NCBI GenBank assembly: GCA_025361585.1
Contig: JANYKK010000166.1
Span: 1 to 47,686 of the forward strand
DNA from: Methylobacter sp.
GTDB taxonomy: Bacteria; Pseudomonadota; Gammaproteobacteria; Methylococcales; Methylomonadaceae
Direction: 5' to 3'
DNA: 47,686 nucleotides
The notes below the pieces were generated by a model. The model saw only the letters and a program-made list of their open reading frames with translations, ran no database searches and was not told the DNA's origin. Positions 15,337 through 24,829 of this stretch are shown here, one piece after another. Each line of letters opens with the position of its first letter. The stretch's first letter is position 1. The translations under genes and the position numbers were made by a program.

Positions 15337-17465
15337 CCCCCCCCGTCAGCCTGTCTATATTGGTTCTGTTTGGCCTGATTTTGCTGTTGTTGCAGCTGAT
15401 GAGTTCGGCTACGCAGGAATCTTCAGAGTTGAATGCGATGTATTCATGGCTGATTCTCGTCAACGCGCTGGGCTCGGTGGTATTGTTGGGGCTGGTTGGC
15501 GCTAATATTTACTCTTTGACGCGGCAGTTAAAAAAACGCGAGGCGGGGTCAATGCTGACCACGCGCATGGTGTCGTTGTTTGTGGTGTTGGCTCTGGCGC
15601 CTGCCGTTATTGTATTTTATTTTTCGATGCAGTTTCTGCATCAGGGCATTGATAGCTGGTTTAATGTGGAGATAGATCGGGCGATGGAGGATGCGCTGGA
15701 GCTTAGTCAGACATCGTTAAACCAGCGGATGCGCTGGAATTTGAAAAAAACCCGGCAATTGGCCGAGAAGCTGGAGGAATCGCCGGAAACGCAGGTGACG
15801 CTTGAGATAGAAAATTTGTTAGAGCTTTCAGGGGCATCCGAGATGACCCTGCTTTCCCAGAAGGGCATGATTATTGCGTCAAGCAGCATCAACCCCAGCG
15901 ATATTTTGCCGAGTTTGCCGGATGAGCATATGTGGTTGCAGTTACGGCAAAGCGGAGAGTATGCCGCTTTGGCCCCGGTGCGCGAAGCTGAATTAATGGT
16001 TCGGATCATTGTTATGGTTAAGGGAGAAGAACCGCAGTATTTACAAGCCTTATATCCGGTGCCGGTGAGGATGGCCGATTTGGCCGATTCGGTTGAATTT
16101 GCCTTTGTGCGTTATCAGGAGATGCATTTTTTAAGGCACTCGTTAAAGTTGAGCTTCTCGTTGGCTTTGTCGCTGGTCTTGCTGATGAGTTTGTTAGCGG
16201 CTATCTGGGTGGCTTTTATCAGTATCCGTAATATTATTGCTCCGGTAAAGGCGTTGGTTAAGGGAACACAGGCGGTAGCTTCCGGGCATTATCATCAGGA
16301 GTTGCCGGTTATCGCGCAGGACGATTTGGGCTTTCTGGTCGAGTCCTTCAATGAGATGACCCGGCGTATTGCCAGAGCCAGTGATGAAACCCGAATGGCC
16401 GGGATTGAGGTGGAAAACCAACGGGCTTACTTGGAAACGATACTGGCAAATTTAACGACCGGGGTGATCAGTTTTGATGCGATGTATAAAATCCGTACAG
16501 CGAATCAGGCGGCTTACCGGATTTTTCATATTCATGTGAACCAGTTTATCGGCCGGACGCTGCTGGAGCTGGTGCAGGGTTATGCGGAACTGGCCGAACC
16601 GTTAAAATCGATCCAGCGTTTAGTGGAGCAAGCCGATGATATATGGCAGCAGCGGATCGCTTTTTTAGGCCCCAACGGTCGGCAGGAATTGTTGTGCAGA
16701 GGCACGCCGCTGTTTTCCCAGGAGGGTTATCGAGTCGGGGCTGTGGTGGTATTTGATGATGTGACCGATCTGATTCAAGCACAGAAGAATGCGGCCTGGG
16801 GAGAGGTGGCCAGAAGGCTGGCGCATGAAATCAAGAATCCGTTAACGCCGATAAAATTATCGGCAGAACGCTTGCAGCACAAGCTGGCTGAAAAATTGAC
16901 CGACTCCGATGCAGAGATGTTGCAGCGCTCAACCACCACCATCGTGCAACAAGTTGAAGCGATGAAAGAAATGGTCGATGATTTTTCAGAATACGCCAAG
17001 CCTTCCCAAAAGCAGACCGTGGACATTGATTTGCCCGGCTTGGTTAAGGAGGTGTTAGCGCTTTATGTGTTAAAGTCGGGCGTTAAATTTAAAACCGATT
17101 ACGATTCCGGTTTGTTGATGATCAAGGGCGACCCGGTTAGCATCAGGCAGGTGCTGCATAACCTGATAAAAAATGCGCTGGAAGCGATAGATGCCAAGGG
17201 TTTGATCGAGATAAGCCTACGCCGGGTGCAAAAAAATAATACCGATTTTATCGAGATAGCGCTTTATGATGACGGGCCGGGTATTAAGGATGAACAAATC
17301 GAACAAATCTTTGAGCCCTACGTCACCACCAAGGCCAAGGGTACAGGATTAGGCTTGGCGATAGTCAAGAAAATAATTGAAGAACATGGCGGGGCGATTT
17401 GGGTCGACACCAGCCGTATAGTGGGAGCGGGATTTATCATCCAGCTTCCGGCGTGTAATTTCTGA
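15318..17465 (+). CDS. ntrY: Nitrogen-regulation-type sensor histidine kinase NtrY
   Basis: NtrY is the membrane sensor of the NtrY-NtrX pair. Transmembrane segments lie near residues 12-34, 43-64 and 83-104, with another near 280-305 after a periplasmic region. HAMP (IRNIIAPVKALVKGTQAVASG), a PAS domain and a HisKA domain with His503 in ARRLAHEIKNPLTPIKLS follow. The ATPase domain is complete (NLIKNALEAI, DDGPGI, TTKAKGTGLGLAIVKK). I take the ATG at 15318 rather than the frame opening at 15291. Codons 7-9 contain a run of eight C (15337-15344), which is prone to slippage. NtrX follows 13 bases later. Confidence 0.95.
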   Translation: MAFDKITPPVSLSILVLFGLILLLLQLMSSATQESSELNAMYSWLILVNALGSVVLLGLVGANIYSLTRQLKKREAGSMLTTRMVSLFVVLALAPAVIVFYFSMQFLHQGIDSWFNVEIDRAMEDALELSQTSLNQRMRWNLKKTRQLAEKLEESPETQVTLEIENLLELSGASEMTLLSQKGMIIASSSINPSDILPSLPDEHMWLQLRQSGEYAALAPVREAELMVRIIVMVKGEEPQYLQALYPVPVRMADLADSVEFAFVRYQEMHFLRHSLKLSFSLALSLVLLMSLLAAIWVAFISIRNIIAPVKALVKGTQAVASGHYHQELPVIAQDDLGFLVESFNEMTRRIARASDETRMAGIEVENQRAYLETILANLTTGVISFDAMYKIRTANQAAYRIFHIHVNQFIGRTLLELVQGYAELAEPLKSIQRLVEQADDIWQQRIAFLGPNGRQELLCRGTPLFSQEGYRVGAVVVFDDVTDLIQAQKNAAWGEVARRLAHEIKNPLTPIKLSAERLQHKLAEKLTDSDAEMLQRSTTTIVQQVEAMKEMVDDFSEYAKPSQKQTVDIDLPGLVKEVLALYVLKSGVKFKTDYDSGLLMIKGDPVSIRQVLHNLIKNALEAIDAKGLIEISLRRVQKNNTDFIEIALYDDGPGIKDEQIEQIFEPYVTTKAKGTGLGLAIVKKIIEEHGGAIWVDTSRIVGAGFIIQLPACNF

Positions 17466-17478
17466 GGGATCGTAAAAT

Positions 17479-18840
17479 ATGACCACACACATACAGCGTA
17501 TATTGGTTGTCGATGATGAGCCGGACATTCGCCGCTTGGTCTGTGAAATTCTAGAGGACGAGGGCTATCAGGTTGCTACCGCTGAGAATGCTGCTACAGC
17601 CAGGGAGTTGAAAAAGTCCAAGGCTCCCGATTTGATCTTGCTTGATATTTGGATGCCGGATACCGACGGCATTACCTTGCTGAAGGAATGGGTGGCGGAA
17701 GAAGCCCTGCTTTGTCCTGTGATTATGATGTCGGGACACGGTTCGGTTGAAGCGGCTGTTGAGGCAACCCGCCTGGGCGCTTATGATTTTCTTGAAAAGC
17801 CGTTGTCGATGGCAAAATTATTATTGATCGTGGAAAGGGCGCTGGAAGCTAGTAGTCTGCAAATAGAAAATGCGGGGCTTAAGCAACAGTTGGCTACCGA
17901 TGTTGAGCCGGTCGGCAGGAGTGCGGCTGTTGCCAGAATCAAGGATCAATTAAAGCGGCTGGCTCAGCATGATGCCAGGGTGTTGTTCGTAGGCGAGGCT
18001 GGCGTGGGCAAGGAAATGTACGCCCGGTATCTGCATAATAACAGCGCACATCGAGACGGCCCTTTTGTTGATGTGGCGGTAGGCAGCATATCGCCGGAAA
18101 ATTCGGCGGTTGAGTTTTTCGGCAAAGAGGACTCGAGCAAGGTTTATCCAGGTTTGTTGGAGCGGGCGCATAAGGGAACGCTATTTTTAGGCGAAATCGG
18201 CGGCATGGATAAGGAGACCCAGTTAAGATTGCTCGGCGCACTGGAATCGAGTTCTTTTCTGCGGGTAGGCGGCGGCGAGGCGGTTCGTGTTGATGTCAGG
18301 GTGGTGGCGTCGAGCCGCATTGCGTTGGATGAAGAGGTCAAAGCCGGTCGTTTTCGTCAGGATTTGTATTATCTGCTTAATGAAGTGTCGCTCGATATTC
18401 AGCCGTTACGTGAACACAGTGAGGATGTGCCGGCGTTACTGAGTTTTTATGTCGATTATTTTGTTACCCAGGATCGATTGCCTTTTCGGAGGTTTTCTAT
18501 GGCTGCGCAAAATTTTTTGCGCAATTACAGCTGGCGCGGCAATGTGCGGGAATTAAAAAATCTGGTGCAGCGCTTGATGATACTGGGTGCAGGTGAAGAT
18601 ATAGAGTTAGATGAAGTGAAAGCGTCGTTGGGCGCGGTGATTGGTGAAGCTGTCTCATCTTATTCTGTACCTGAGTTTTATAACTTACCGTTAAAAGAGG
18701 CCAGGGATCATTTTGAGAAGGCTTATCTGGAATACCACTTTGAGCGTACCGGCGGCAGCGTTGCAAAATTGTCTGCCGCAGTGGGCATGGAGCGAACGCA
18801 TCTGTATCGTAAATTGCATTCATTGAATATTAAATTATAA
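17479..18840 (+). CDS. ntrX: Response regulator NtrX with degenerate AAA+ domain
   Basis: This is a 453-residue response regulator. The receiver domain carries the phosphoacceptor Asp56 in DLILLDIWMP and Lys107 in DFLEKPLS. The AAA+ domain keeps Walker A (GEAGVGKE, 172-179) but differs at the sites needed to drive sigma-54. The GAFTGA loop is absent (FGKEDSSKVYPGLLE stands there). The Walker B Asp is replaced (LFLGEIGG). The arginine-finger position of YYRLN reads YYLLN. The C-terminal Fis-type helix-turn-helix is intact (AAVGMERTHLYRKL). It is therefore likely a DNA-binding regulator that acts without sigma-54 remodelling. Its partner is NtrY directly upstream. Confidence 0.95.
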   Translation: MTTHIQRILVVDDEPDIRRLVCEILEDEGYQVATAENAATARELKKSKAPDLILLDIWMPDTDGITLLKEWVAEEALLCPVIMMSGHGSVEAAVEATRLGAYDFLEKPLSMAKLLLIVERALEASSLQIENAGLKQQLATDVEPVGRSAAVARIKDQLKRLAQHDARVLFVGEAGVGKEMYARYLHNNSAHRDGPFVDVAVGSISPENSAVEFFGKEDSSKVYPGLLERAHKGTLFLGEIGGMDKETQLRLLGALESSSFLRVGGGEAVRVDVRVVASSRIALDEEVKAGRFRQDLYYLLNEVSLDIQPLREHSEDVPALLSFYVDYFVTQDRLPFRRFSMAAQNFLRNYSWRGNVRELKNLVQRLMILGAGEDIELDEVKASLGAVIGEAVSSYSVPEFYNLPLKEARDHFEKAYLEYHFERTGGSVAKLSAAVGMERTHLYRKLHSLNIKL

Positions 18841-18904
18841 GGTGGGCGAAATGTGTGCGTTTTTTGCTTTTGACCTTCGCATTTAGCCTGAATCACAAAT
18901 AAAC

Positions 18905-18933
18905 TTGAAACATCCGGTGTTTCTTAGTAAAAT
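18905..18933 (+). promoter_or_regulatory. Promoter of rplM-rpsI
   Basis: TTGAAA and TAAAAT are separated by exactly 17 bases, a strong sigma-70 pattern, about 45 bases before the rplM ATG in the only gap of this region. Confidence 0.75.
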
Positions 18934-18977
18934 CTCGTTTTTTATATTTAAGCCTTTAACAGTAAGCCTAAGCAACG

Positions 18978-19406
18978 ATGAAAACATTTAGTGCAAAGCC
19001 AGCAGAAGTTAAACGTGATTGGTACGTAGTTGATGCAGAAGGGAAGACGCTGGGTCGTCTTGCTTCTGAGATTGCGCTACGCCTTCGCGGAAAACATAAA
19101 CCAGAATACACACCGCATGTTGATACCGGTGATTACATTATTGTAGTGAATGCAGAGAAGATAGGCGTTACCGGCAATAAAGAAAATGATAAATTGTATC
19201 AGCGCCATACTGGTTACATTGGTAATCTTAAGACTGTTACTTTGGGTAAATTGAGAAAAACGTTTCCTGATCGTATTCTTACTACAGCAGTTAAAGGGAT
19301 GTTACCTAACAATCCATTGGGTCGTGCAATGTTCAAGAAATTGAAAGTGTATGCAGGTCCTGAACATGATCATCAGGCTCAACAGCCACAAGTATTAGAA
19401 TTATAA
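18978..19406 (+). CDS. rplM: 50S ribosomal protein L13
   Basis: This 142-residue protein matches L13 throughout: [20 protein letters not shown] at the start, [33 protein letters not shown], and [19 protein letters not shown] near the end. L13 is an early assembly protein of the large subunit. It forms the usual two-gene operon with rpsI ten bases downstream. A good promoter lies upstream and a strong terminator follows rpsI. Confidence 0.99.
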   Translation: MKTFSAKPAEVKRDWYVVDAEGKTLGRLASEIALRLRGKHKPEYTPHVDTGDYIIVVNAEKIGVTGNKENDKLYQRHTGYIGNLKTVTLGKLRKTFPDRILTTAVKGMLPNNPLGRAMFKKLKVYAGPEHDHQAQQPQVLEL

Positions 19407-19416
19407 GCGGGTAATT

Positions 19417-19809
19417 ATGGCAGCAGCTCAGTATTACGGAACAGGTCGTCGCAAATGTGCAATAGCACGGGTTTATGCGACAAAAGGTACCGGAAAAATC
19501 ACCATTAACACAAAAACTATCGAAGAATATTTCGGTCGTAAAACCGACCAGATGGTTTCTCGTCAACCTTTAGGTTGCGTCGATATGGAAGGTAAATTTG
19601 ACGTTAACGTCATCGTTAAAGGCGGCGGCCCATCAGGCCAAGCCGGCGCTATTCGTCACGGTTTGACGCGTGCGTTGATGGTATACGATGAAGCTTTGCG
19701 TCCTGCGCTTAGAAAAGCCGGTTTTGTTACCCGTGATTCGCGTATTGTAGAACGTAAAAAAGTGGGTCTACACAAAGCAAGAAAGCGTCCACAGTACTCG
19801 AAACGTTAA
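19417..19809 (+). CDS. rpsI: 30S ribosomal protein S9
   Basis: This 130-residue protein starts [15 protein letters not shown] and ends with the very basic tail [12 protein letters not shown], which reaches the P-site tRNA in the small subunit. Family motifs [19 protein letters not shown] and [18 protein letters not shown] are present. It ends the rplM-rpsI operon just before a terminator. Confidence 0.99.
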   Translation: MAAAQYYGTGRRKCAIARVYATKGTGKITINTKTIEEYFGRKTDQMVSRQPLGCVDMEGKFDVNVIVKGGGPSGQAGAIRHGLTRALMVYDEALRPALRKAGFVTRDSRIVERKKVGLHKARKRPQYSKR

Positions 19810-19852
19810 TCGACTACTTCCATGTAGTAACTCGCGTTACGCATGTGGAAAT

Positions 19853-19888
19853 AAAAAAGGCTGCATTCGTAAGGATGCAGCCTTTTTT
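19853..19888 (+). terminator. Rho-independent terminator of rplM-rpsI
   Basis: A perfect 14-base stem (AAAAAAGGCTGCAT, 19853-19866, with 19875-19888) with an 8-base loop ends in a T run. A second, weaker hairpin precedes it at about 19818-19850. Confidence 0.93.
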
Positions 19889-19991
19889 TATGCCCATTTA
19901 AAATAGGAGTGGCTGTGAGTTTAGTTTATCTCGAATGGTGCCGTTATATCCTGCTTTATCCTATGGCGCTGAGTTACGTTTCAGGCATTGC

Positions 19992-21005
19992 TTAAGCCAG
20001 TTTTACCAGTTGCCCACAAGCCGCAGACTGCAAGGCGGCAACGATGATTTGGCAATTGGCTTTGGCATCTTCCAGCGACAGTTTTGGCGCGGAGGCATTT
20101 AATACACAGTCGCTGAAATGCTCGATTTCCAACCGGAAGTGATTCGCGGCGGGTAGCTGTTCTTCAGCTTGTTCACCACCCTCGATCCACCATGAAACCA
20201 CCGGTACGTCACTTGGCATAGACCATACGTTGTGGCATTTAATGCCGCCTTGGGTGCCGATGATTTCATATTCGCAGCGCCTTGCGCGCTCGAAGCTGAA
20301 ATCGAAATGCGCGTATTTTCCGTCGCCGAAATCGATGATACCGCTGGTCGCAATATCAGCGCCGCTTTCGATATATTTGGCTATGGCGGTCACCGAGATC
20401 GCTGGCTCGTTAAAAAACATCCGTGCCGAATGGATCGCATAACAGCCGATGTCCCACATCGCGCCACCGCCGTTTTTGACGCTTTCGGCCAAGCGATAAA
20501 TCCGCGCTGGACGCATCATGAACGAATAGCTGGAGCGTACGGATCTGACTTCGCCGATCAACCCCGACTCAATTAGTTCCTGCACTCTGGCATGTTGCGG
20601 GTGGAAGCGGTACATAAAGCCTTCCATCACGGTGACGTTATGCCGTTGAGCGGCAGTTTGAATGGCCTCAATGTCGGCGACAGTTAATGCCATAGGCTTT
20701 TCGCATAGCACATGTTTGCCGTGCTCGATGGCGCGCAACGTCCATGCGGCATGTTCGTGGTTGGCTAGCGGCAGGTATACGGCATCGACGTCGGGATCAT
20801 CAAACAACGTTTGGAGATTGTCATAAGTGCGCACCTGCTGCTGTTGCGGCGCGTATTGCGCCAGCGTTTGTGCCGCAGCACCGGGGCGGCGGCTGGCGAC
20901 GGCAACCAGCTCGGCATTGGACGCTTCGACAATGGCAGGCATTAGGCGTTCGTTGATGCGCGCCGCACCTAAAATACCCCAGCGCAGTTTGGTTTTGTTA
21001 TTCAT
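19992..21005 (-). CDS. Gfo/Idh/MocA-family NAD(P)-dependent oxidoreductase
   Basis: This 337-residue enzyme has an N-terminal Rossmann domain (RWGILGAARINERL; substrate loop LPLANHEHAAWTLRAIEHGKH; the catalytic EKP motif in VLCEKPMAL) and a C-terminal alpha/beta domain with GGGAMWDIGCYAIHSAR, which holds the active-site Asp and His. Family members oxidise or reduce sugars and related polyols. The substrate cannot be read from sequence. It stands alone in front of the DUF5062 gene, without sugar transport or catabolic genes beside it. Confidence 0.9.
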   Translation of the reverse strand: MNNKTKLRWGILGAARINERLMPAIVEASNAELVAVASRRPGAAAQTLAQYAPQQQQVRTYDNLQTLFDDPDVDAVYLPLANHEHAAWTLRAIEHGKHVLCEKPMALTVADIEAIQTAAQRHNVTVMEGFMYRFHPQHARVQELIESGLIGEVRSVRSSYSFMMRPARIYRLAESVKNGGGAMWDIGCYAIHSARMFFNEPAISVTAIAKYIESGADIATSGIIDFGDGKYAHFDFSFERARRCEYEIIGTQGGIKCHNVWSMPSDVPVVSWWIEGGEQAEEQLPAANHFRLEIEHFSDCVLNASAPKLSLEDAKANCQIIVAALQSAACGQLVKLA

Positions 21006-21030
21006 ATGCTTTACCTTTAGTGAGCCGGGT

Positions 21031-21291
21031 TTATTTCAACAGGGGATGATCTTGCGGTAATTGCCGCGCTATCCATAACGCTAATTTATGCTTCATATTC
21101 ACGCCGTTTTCCTGGTCAATTGCCAACGGCTGAATAAGCTGGTCATTGACCAGCAGACGATAAAGACATTCGGTCTTGTCTTTTGCTGAGTTGCTTGCTG
21201 AAAAACCAGTATAGCCGCGATTCTTCGCATAATTTTCAGCAACCTCAAGCGCCTTTTTTAGCAACTGAGGTTCGTTTTTTAACTTAGTCAT
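21031..21291 (-). CDS. DUF5062 family protein
   Basis: This is a small 86-residue protein. LKNEPQLLKKALEVAENYAK at the start and NMKHKLALWIARQLPQDHPLLK at the end match the DUF5062 family of marine and related Gammaproteobacteria. It is soluble and helical, with no known function. It lies 25 bases before the oxidoreductase gene on the same strand, so the two may share an mRNA. Confidence 0.8.
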   Translation of the reverse strand: MTKLKNEPQLLKKALEVAENYAKNRGYTGFSASNSAKDKTECLYRLLVNDQLIQPLAIDQENGVNMKHKLALWIARQLPQDHPLLK

Positions 21292-21329
21292 TGATGCCCG
21301 TCCTTATGTGCCTTAATAGTTTCATTCTA

Positions 21330-22082
21330 TCAGTGATTATCATTTTCTAACGTTTGTTGTAAAAATTCCCACTGCCGGTCAATAAAGCCTTGCAGGGGAT
21401 GGTACTGGTCTTTGTAGTTCATTTTCTGGCAGTCGGCAATCCAAAAACCCAGATACAACCAGTCCAGGCCCAGTTTTTGTGCGTATTGTATTTGCCACAG
21501 CACCGCATAAACGCCGGGGCTGTAACTTGAAAACTGGGGGTCGAAGAAGGTATAAACAGCGGAAAGGGCATTATCAAGGCAATCTACAATAGCCACCGCG
21601 GCCAGATCATCGGCACAATAAAATTCGATAAAGCGGGTGTTACACCATGAACTGCCTAAAAATTTAATGTACTCTTCAGGGCTGCTGTTCGCCATGTTGC
21701 CCTCGGCATGGCGCTGTTTTTGGTAACGCAGATAAAGGTCGTAATGGGCTTGTTCGAAAACGGCAGGCTTGATGACTACGGTGGTTTGCAGGTTCTTTTG
21801 CAGACAACGCTTTTGGCGGCGGTTGGGTTTAAATTGCGCAACCGGCAGGCGCACCGCAACGCATTGAGAGCAGTCTTCGCAACGGGGAGCGTAAACGTCA
21901 TCGCCGCTACGCCTGAAGCCATAGGCGATAAGTTGCGAGTAAATCGTGGTGTCGATCTCGAATGAAGGGTTCACAAACGCGGTTTGCGCTTGTTCGCCAT
22001 CCAGGTAGCTGCAAGGGTGCGGGGCGGTAAGCAGTAAAGGAATAGAGGCCATAAGAGTTGCTGTTGTAAATTCAAGTTGCAT
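21330..22082 (-). CDS. bpt: Aspartate/glutamate leucyltransferase (arginyl-tRNA-protein transferase family)
   Basis: The enzyme transfers an amino acid from charged tRNA to the N-terminus of proteins and so marks them for the ClpS-ClpAP N-end-rule pathway. Motifs of the bacterial Bpt type are PHPCSYLDGEQAQTAFV, the double-Cys signature RCEDCSQCVAVRLPV, KRHAEG-like KQRHAEGNMAN, and YLGFWIADCQKMNYKDQYHPLQ. The ATG at 22082 has AAGG six bases upstream and gives 250 residues. An internal ATG at 22052 would match shorter family members. In this class Leu is usually added to Asp or Glu termini, which is inferred here. Confidence 0.92.
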   Translation of the reverse strand: MQLEFTTATLMASIPLLLTAPHPCSYLDGEQAQTAFVNPSFEIDTTIYSQLIAYGFRRSGDDVYAPRCEDCSQCVAVRLPVAQFKPNRRQKRCLQKNLQTTVVIKPAVFEQAHYDLYLRYQKQRHAEGNMANSSPEEYIKFLGSSWCNTRFIEFYCADDLAAVAIVDCLDNALSAVYTFFDPQFSSYSPGVYAVLWQIQYAQKLGLDWLYLGFWIADCQKMNYKDQYHPLQGFIDRQWEFLQQTLENDNH

Positions 22083-22179
22083 GATGCCTTATTTACTACG
22101 CTTGCCCAAATCTATCATGTTTCGTCTCGTTAAAAAATAAACGGCCGCGTTCATTTTCATATCGGGCTTTCCTGTTCGA

Positions 22180-22223
22180 GACACCCTTCGGGTAAATGCA
22201 AATCTGTTCCAGACAGATTTGTC
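22180..22223. repeat. 44-base double-hairpin repeat, intergenic copy
   Basis: It matches 41932-41975 at 40 of 44 positions. It holds ACCC-TTC-GGGT and CAAATCTGT-N5-ACAGATTTG. This copy lies between bpt and gshA; the other is inside a gene. Confidence 0.85.
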
Positions 22224-22239
22224 ATGTCCGCGATAATAT

Positions 22240-22267
22240 TTCTTCAAGCCGCTAAACCCTTTATAAT
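22240..22267 (+). promoter_or_regulatory. Candidate gshA promoter
   Basis: A perfect TATAAT at 22262-22267 lies 40 bases before the ATG. The best -35 is the weak TTCTTC at 22240-22245, 16 bases upstream. Confidence 0.45.
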
Positions 22268-22307
22268 AGTCCACTTATACAAGGACTATAGGGCATGCAC
22301 CCATTCT

Positions 22308-23894
22308 ATGACTAATTTGAATAACGCGCTTTCGACACGATTGGATCAACTGAACGCAACCGGCCATCAGCAGCTGCTTTGCGGTGGACTTAAAGGGATA
22401 GAAAAAGAAAGCCTGCGCATATCCAAAGACGGATTCATCGCCCAAACACCGCATCCCAAAGCATTAGGCGCAGCGTTGACCCATCCGTACATCACCACGG
22501 ATTATTCTGAGGCGCTGATCGAATTGATTACCCCGCCGTTTGCCGATGTCAAAGACTCGCTGGACTATTTGCGCAATATCCACCAGTTTGTTTACGAGCA
22601 TCTGGACAATGAAATTCTACTGGGCGCAAGTATGCCTTGCGGCATTAACGGCGATGAAAGCATCCCCATCGCCGAATACGGCTCGTCCAACGTAGGTAAG
22701 ATGAAGCATGTTTACCGGCATGGCTTATGGCACCGTTACGGCAGGACCATGCAGTCGATAGCCGGTATTCATTTTAATTATTCGGTGCCTGAAGCTTTGT
22801 GGCCTATTTTGCATCAAGCAGAAAATAGCCCGCTGGATCAGGAAGCCTTTAAAGACGATGCCTACTTCGGTTTGATCAGGAATTTTCAACGCATGGGCTG
22901 GTTGATTTTGTACCTGTTCGGCGCGTCACCGGCTATCTGCAAAACCTTCTTCAACAGCCGTCCGGCGTTGATGGCGCAGTTTGAAGAATTCGACAACGGT
23001 ACGCTGTACCATCCTTATGCGACATCGTTACGGATGAGCGACATCGGCTACAAGAGCAAAAACCAGGCTGGCTTGAAAATCGATTACAACTCGATAGACG
23101 GCTATGTCGCAAGCTTGAGCGCGGCCATTAGTACGCCTTATCCCGAGTACGAAAAAATCGGTACGGTGGTCGACGGCCAATACCGGCAATTGAACAGCAA
23201 TATCTTGCAGATTGAAAACGAGTTTTACAGCACCATGCGGCCTAAACAGATTGCCCGATCAGGCGAAAAGCCGACCATGGCGTTAAAGCGTCGCGGGGTG
23301 CGTTACATAGAAATGCGCTCGCTGGATCTGGACTTGTTTAACCCAATCGGCATCGACGAAGGCAAAGCCCGTTTTATCGAGGCGCTGCTGTTGACTTGCC
23401 TGATGCAGGACAGCCCGAAAACCTCAGATCAGGAGCATCAGGTTAACAACGCCAATCAACTGGCGGTTGCCAATTTCGGCAGGAAGCCGGGTCTGGAGCT
23501 TGATAAAGGTCAACAAAAAATCCCGTTACGGAATTGGGCGGCTGAAATTCTTGGTTCCATGCAGCCGGTATGCGCGATTCTGGATCAGGACGATGCGGCT
23601 AAACCCTACAGCGCCGCGTTGGCAAAGCAGCAGTCGGTAGTCGAAAATCCCGACTTGACCGCATCGGCACGCATGTTGGAGCAGATGACTCAGCTGCGGC
23701 AGCCATATGCCCGTTTCGCATTAAATGCCTCGGCTGAACATGAGCAGTATTTTAAGCGCAATAAATTGGATGAGGCCAACACGCAGCAGTTTATCGAAAT
23801 GGCCGCCGCCTCTCTTGCCAAGCAGCAGGAAATCGAAAGCAAAGAGCAAATCCCTTTTGACGATTTTTTACAGCAGTATTTTTCACAAAGCTAA
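22308..23894 (+). CDS. gshA: Glutamate-cysteine ligase
   Basis: GshA joins glutamate and cysteine with ATP, the first and controlling step of glutathione synthesis. The 528-residue product is of the E. coli type-1 family: [69 protein letters not shown] and [21 protein letters not shown]. The ATG at 22308 gives the family start. The frame opens upstream at 22224, inside the promoter region. cysH follows 10 bases later, joining cysteine supply and use in one transcript. A gamma-glutamyltransferase gene (ggt) is 5 kb downstream. Confidence 0.96.
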   Translation: MTNLNNALSTRLDQLNATGHQQLLCGGLKGIEKESLRISKDGFIAQTPHPKALGAALTHPYITTDYSEALIELITPPFADVKDSLDYLRNIHQFVYEHLDNEILLGASMPCGINGDESIPIAEYGSSNVGKMKHVYRHGLWHRYGRTMQSIAGIHFNYSVPEALWPILHQAENSPLDQEAFKDDAYFGLIRNFQRMGWLILYLFGASPAICKTFFNSRPALMAQFEEFDNGTLYHPYATSLRMSDIGYKSKNQAGLKIDYNSIDGYVASLSAAISTPYPEYEKIGTVVDGQYRQLNSNILQIENEFYSTMRPKQIARSGEKPTMALKRRGVRYIEMRSLDLDLFNPIGIDEGKARFIEALLLTCLMQDSPKTSDQEHQVNNANQLAVANFGRKPGLELDKGQQKIPLRNWAAEILGSMQPVCAILDQDDAAKPYSAALAKQQSVVENPDLTASARMLEQMTQLRQPYARFALNASAEHEQYFKRNKLDEANTQQFIEMAAASLAKQQEIESKEQIPFDDFLQQYFSQS

Positions 23895-23904
23895 ATTTTA
23901 CCCA

Positions 23905-24627
23905 ATGACTACATTCGATATAGACCAACTGCAAAACGAGCTGGATCGTAAAAATCCTCGCGTGATCCTGAAAAAAGTGCTGGAGCTGTTCGATAATATT
24001 GCGATCTCTTTCAGCGGCGCGGAAGACGTGGTGCTGATCGACATGGCAGTGGCTATCAGGAAAGACATACAGGTTTTTTCTCTGGATACCGGGCGCCTGC
24101 ATCCTGAAACCTACCGGTTTATCGAAAAAGTCAGGAAGCATTACCAAATCGACATCGAGTTATTGACGCCAGACCGGGAGGTTTTGGATGCTTTCGTCAA
24201 ACGCAAAGGCCTGTTCAGTTTTTATGAAGACGGCCACCAGGAATGCTGCGGTATCCGTAAGGTTGAGCCGTTAAAACGCAAATTGGCCCATGTCGACGCC
24301 TGGATTACCGGGCAACGCAAAGACCAAAGCCTGGATACCCGGCAAGACATTCCTGAAGTGCAGATAGACACGGCATTTTCCACCGAAGAGCACCAGTTGG
24401 TTAAATTCAACCCCTTGCTGAACTGGAGTTCGGCGCAGGTTTGGGATTATATCGAAGCCTATCAGGTTCCCTTTAACGAGCTGCATGAAAAAGGCTACAT
24501 CAGCATAGGTTGTGAGCCCTGCACCCGTGCCGTGCTGCCTAACCAGCACGAAAGGGCAGGGCGCTGGTGGTGGGAAGAGGGGACAAAAAAAGAATGCGGC
24601 TTGCACGCCGGTAATCTGAAAAAGTAA
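23905..24627 (+). CDS. cysH: Assimilatory adenylyl-sulfate (APS) reductase
   Basis: CysH reduces activated sulfate to sulfite using thioredoxin or glutaredoxin. The 240-residue protein has the PP-loop-like start [28 protein letters not shown] and [10 protein letters not shown]. The catalytic Cys is in the C-terminal KKECGLH. The paired cysteines ECCGIRK and CEPCTRAV hold a 4Fe-4S cluster, which marks the APS-using type rather than the PAPS type of E. coli. The frame extends back into gshA, but the ATG at 23905 gives the conserved length. A hairpin-rich repeat begins 18 bases after the stop. Confidence 0.95.
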   Translation: MTTFDIDQLQNELDRKNPRVILKKVLELFDNIAISFSGAEDVVLIDMAVAIRKDIQVFSLDTGRLHPETYRFIEKVRKHYQIDIELLTPDREVLDAFVKRKGLFSFYEDGHQECCGIRKVEPLKRKLAHVDAWITGQRKDQSLDTRQDIPEVQIDTAFSTEEHQLVKFNPLLNWSSAQVWDYIEAYQVPFNELHEKGYISIGCEPCTRAVLPNQHERAGRWWWEEGTKKECGLHAGNLKK

Positions 24628-24645
24628 TTGTTTTCTTGACTAGTG

Positions 24646-24810
24646 AGATGCTTCCGCTGGTCGTCATACTGGCATGGATGCCAGTATCCAGCCATATGGA
24701 TGTGAGTGCATGATTCGGCATGGTGTTTAAATTGAGCGCATGGTGCTTTGGAAAATTTCGGCAACTGCCGGAATAACGGAGTTTTTGCGTTGGTTGAAGC
24801 ATCTTGTTAA
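24646..24810. repeat. MITE-like repeat, copy A (after cysH)
   Basis: The ends are inverted (AGATGCTTC at 24646 and GAAGCATCT at 24796). The core CGTCATACTGGCATGGATG and neighbouring bases are nearly identical, in reverse orientation, to the copy at 39256-39456. On the plus strand it forms TACTGGC-ATGGAT-GCCAGTA (24667-24686) and CAT-ATGGAT-GTG (24693-24704). Confidence 0.8.
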
Positions 24811-24829
24811 GCGGGATGTTTTTTTAATA

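Noticed and set aside
22089-22274. 61-codon minus-strand frame between bpt and gshA
   Set aside because: It spans the 44-base repeat and the gshA promoter; its residues reflect the repeat.
23725-23904. N-terminal extension of cysH into gshA
   Set aside because: It is out of family length and overlaps the gshA end; the ATG at 23905 gives the conserved start.
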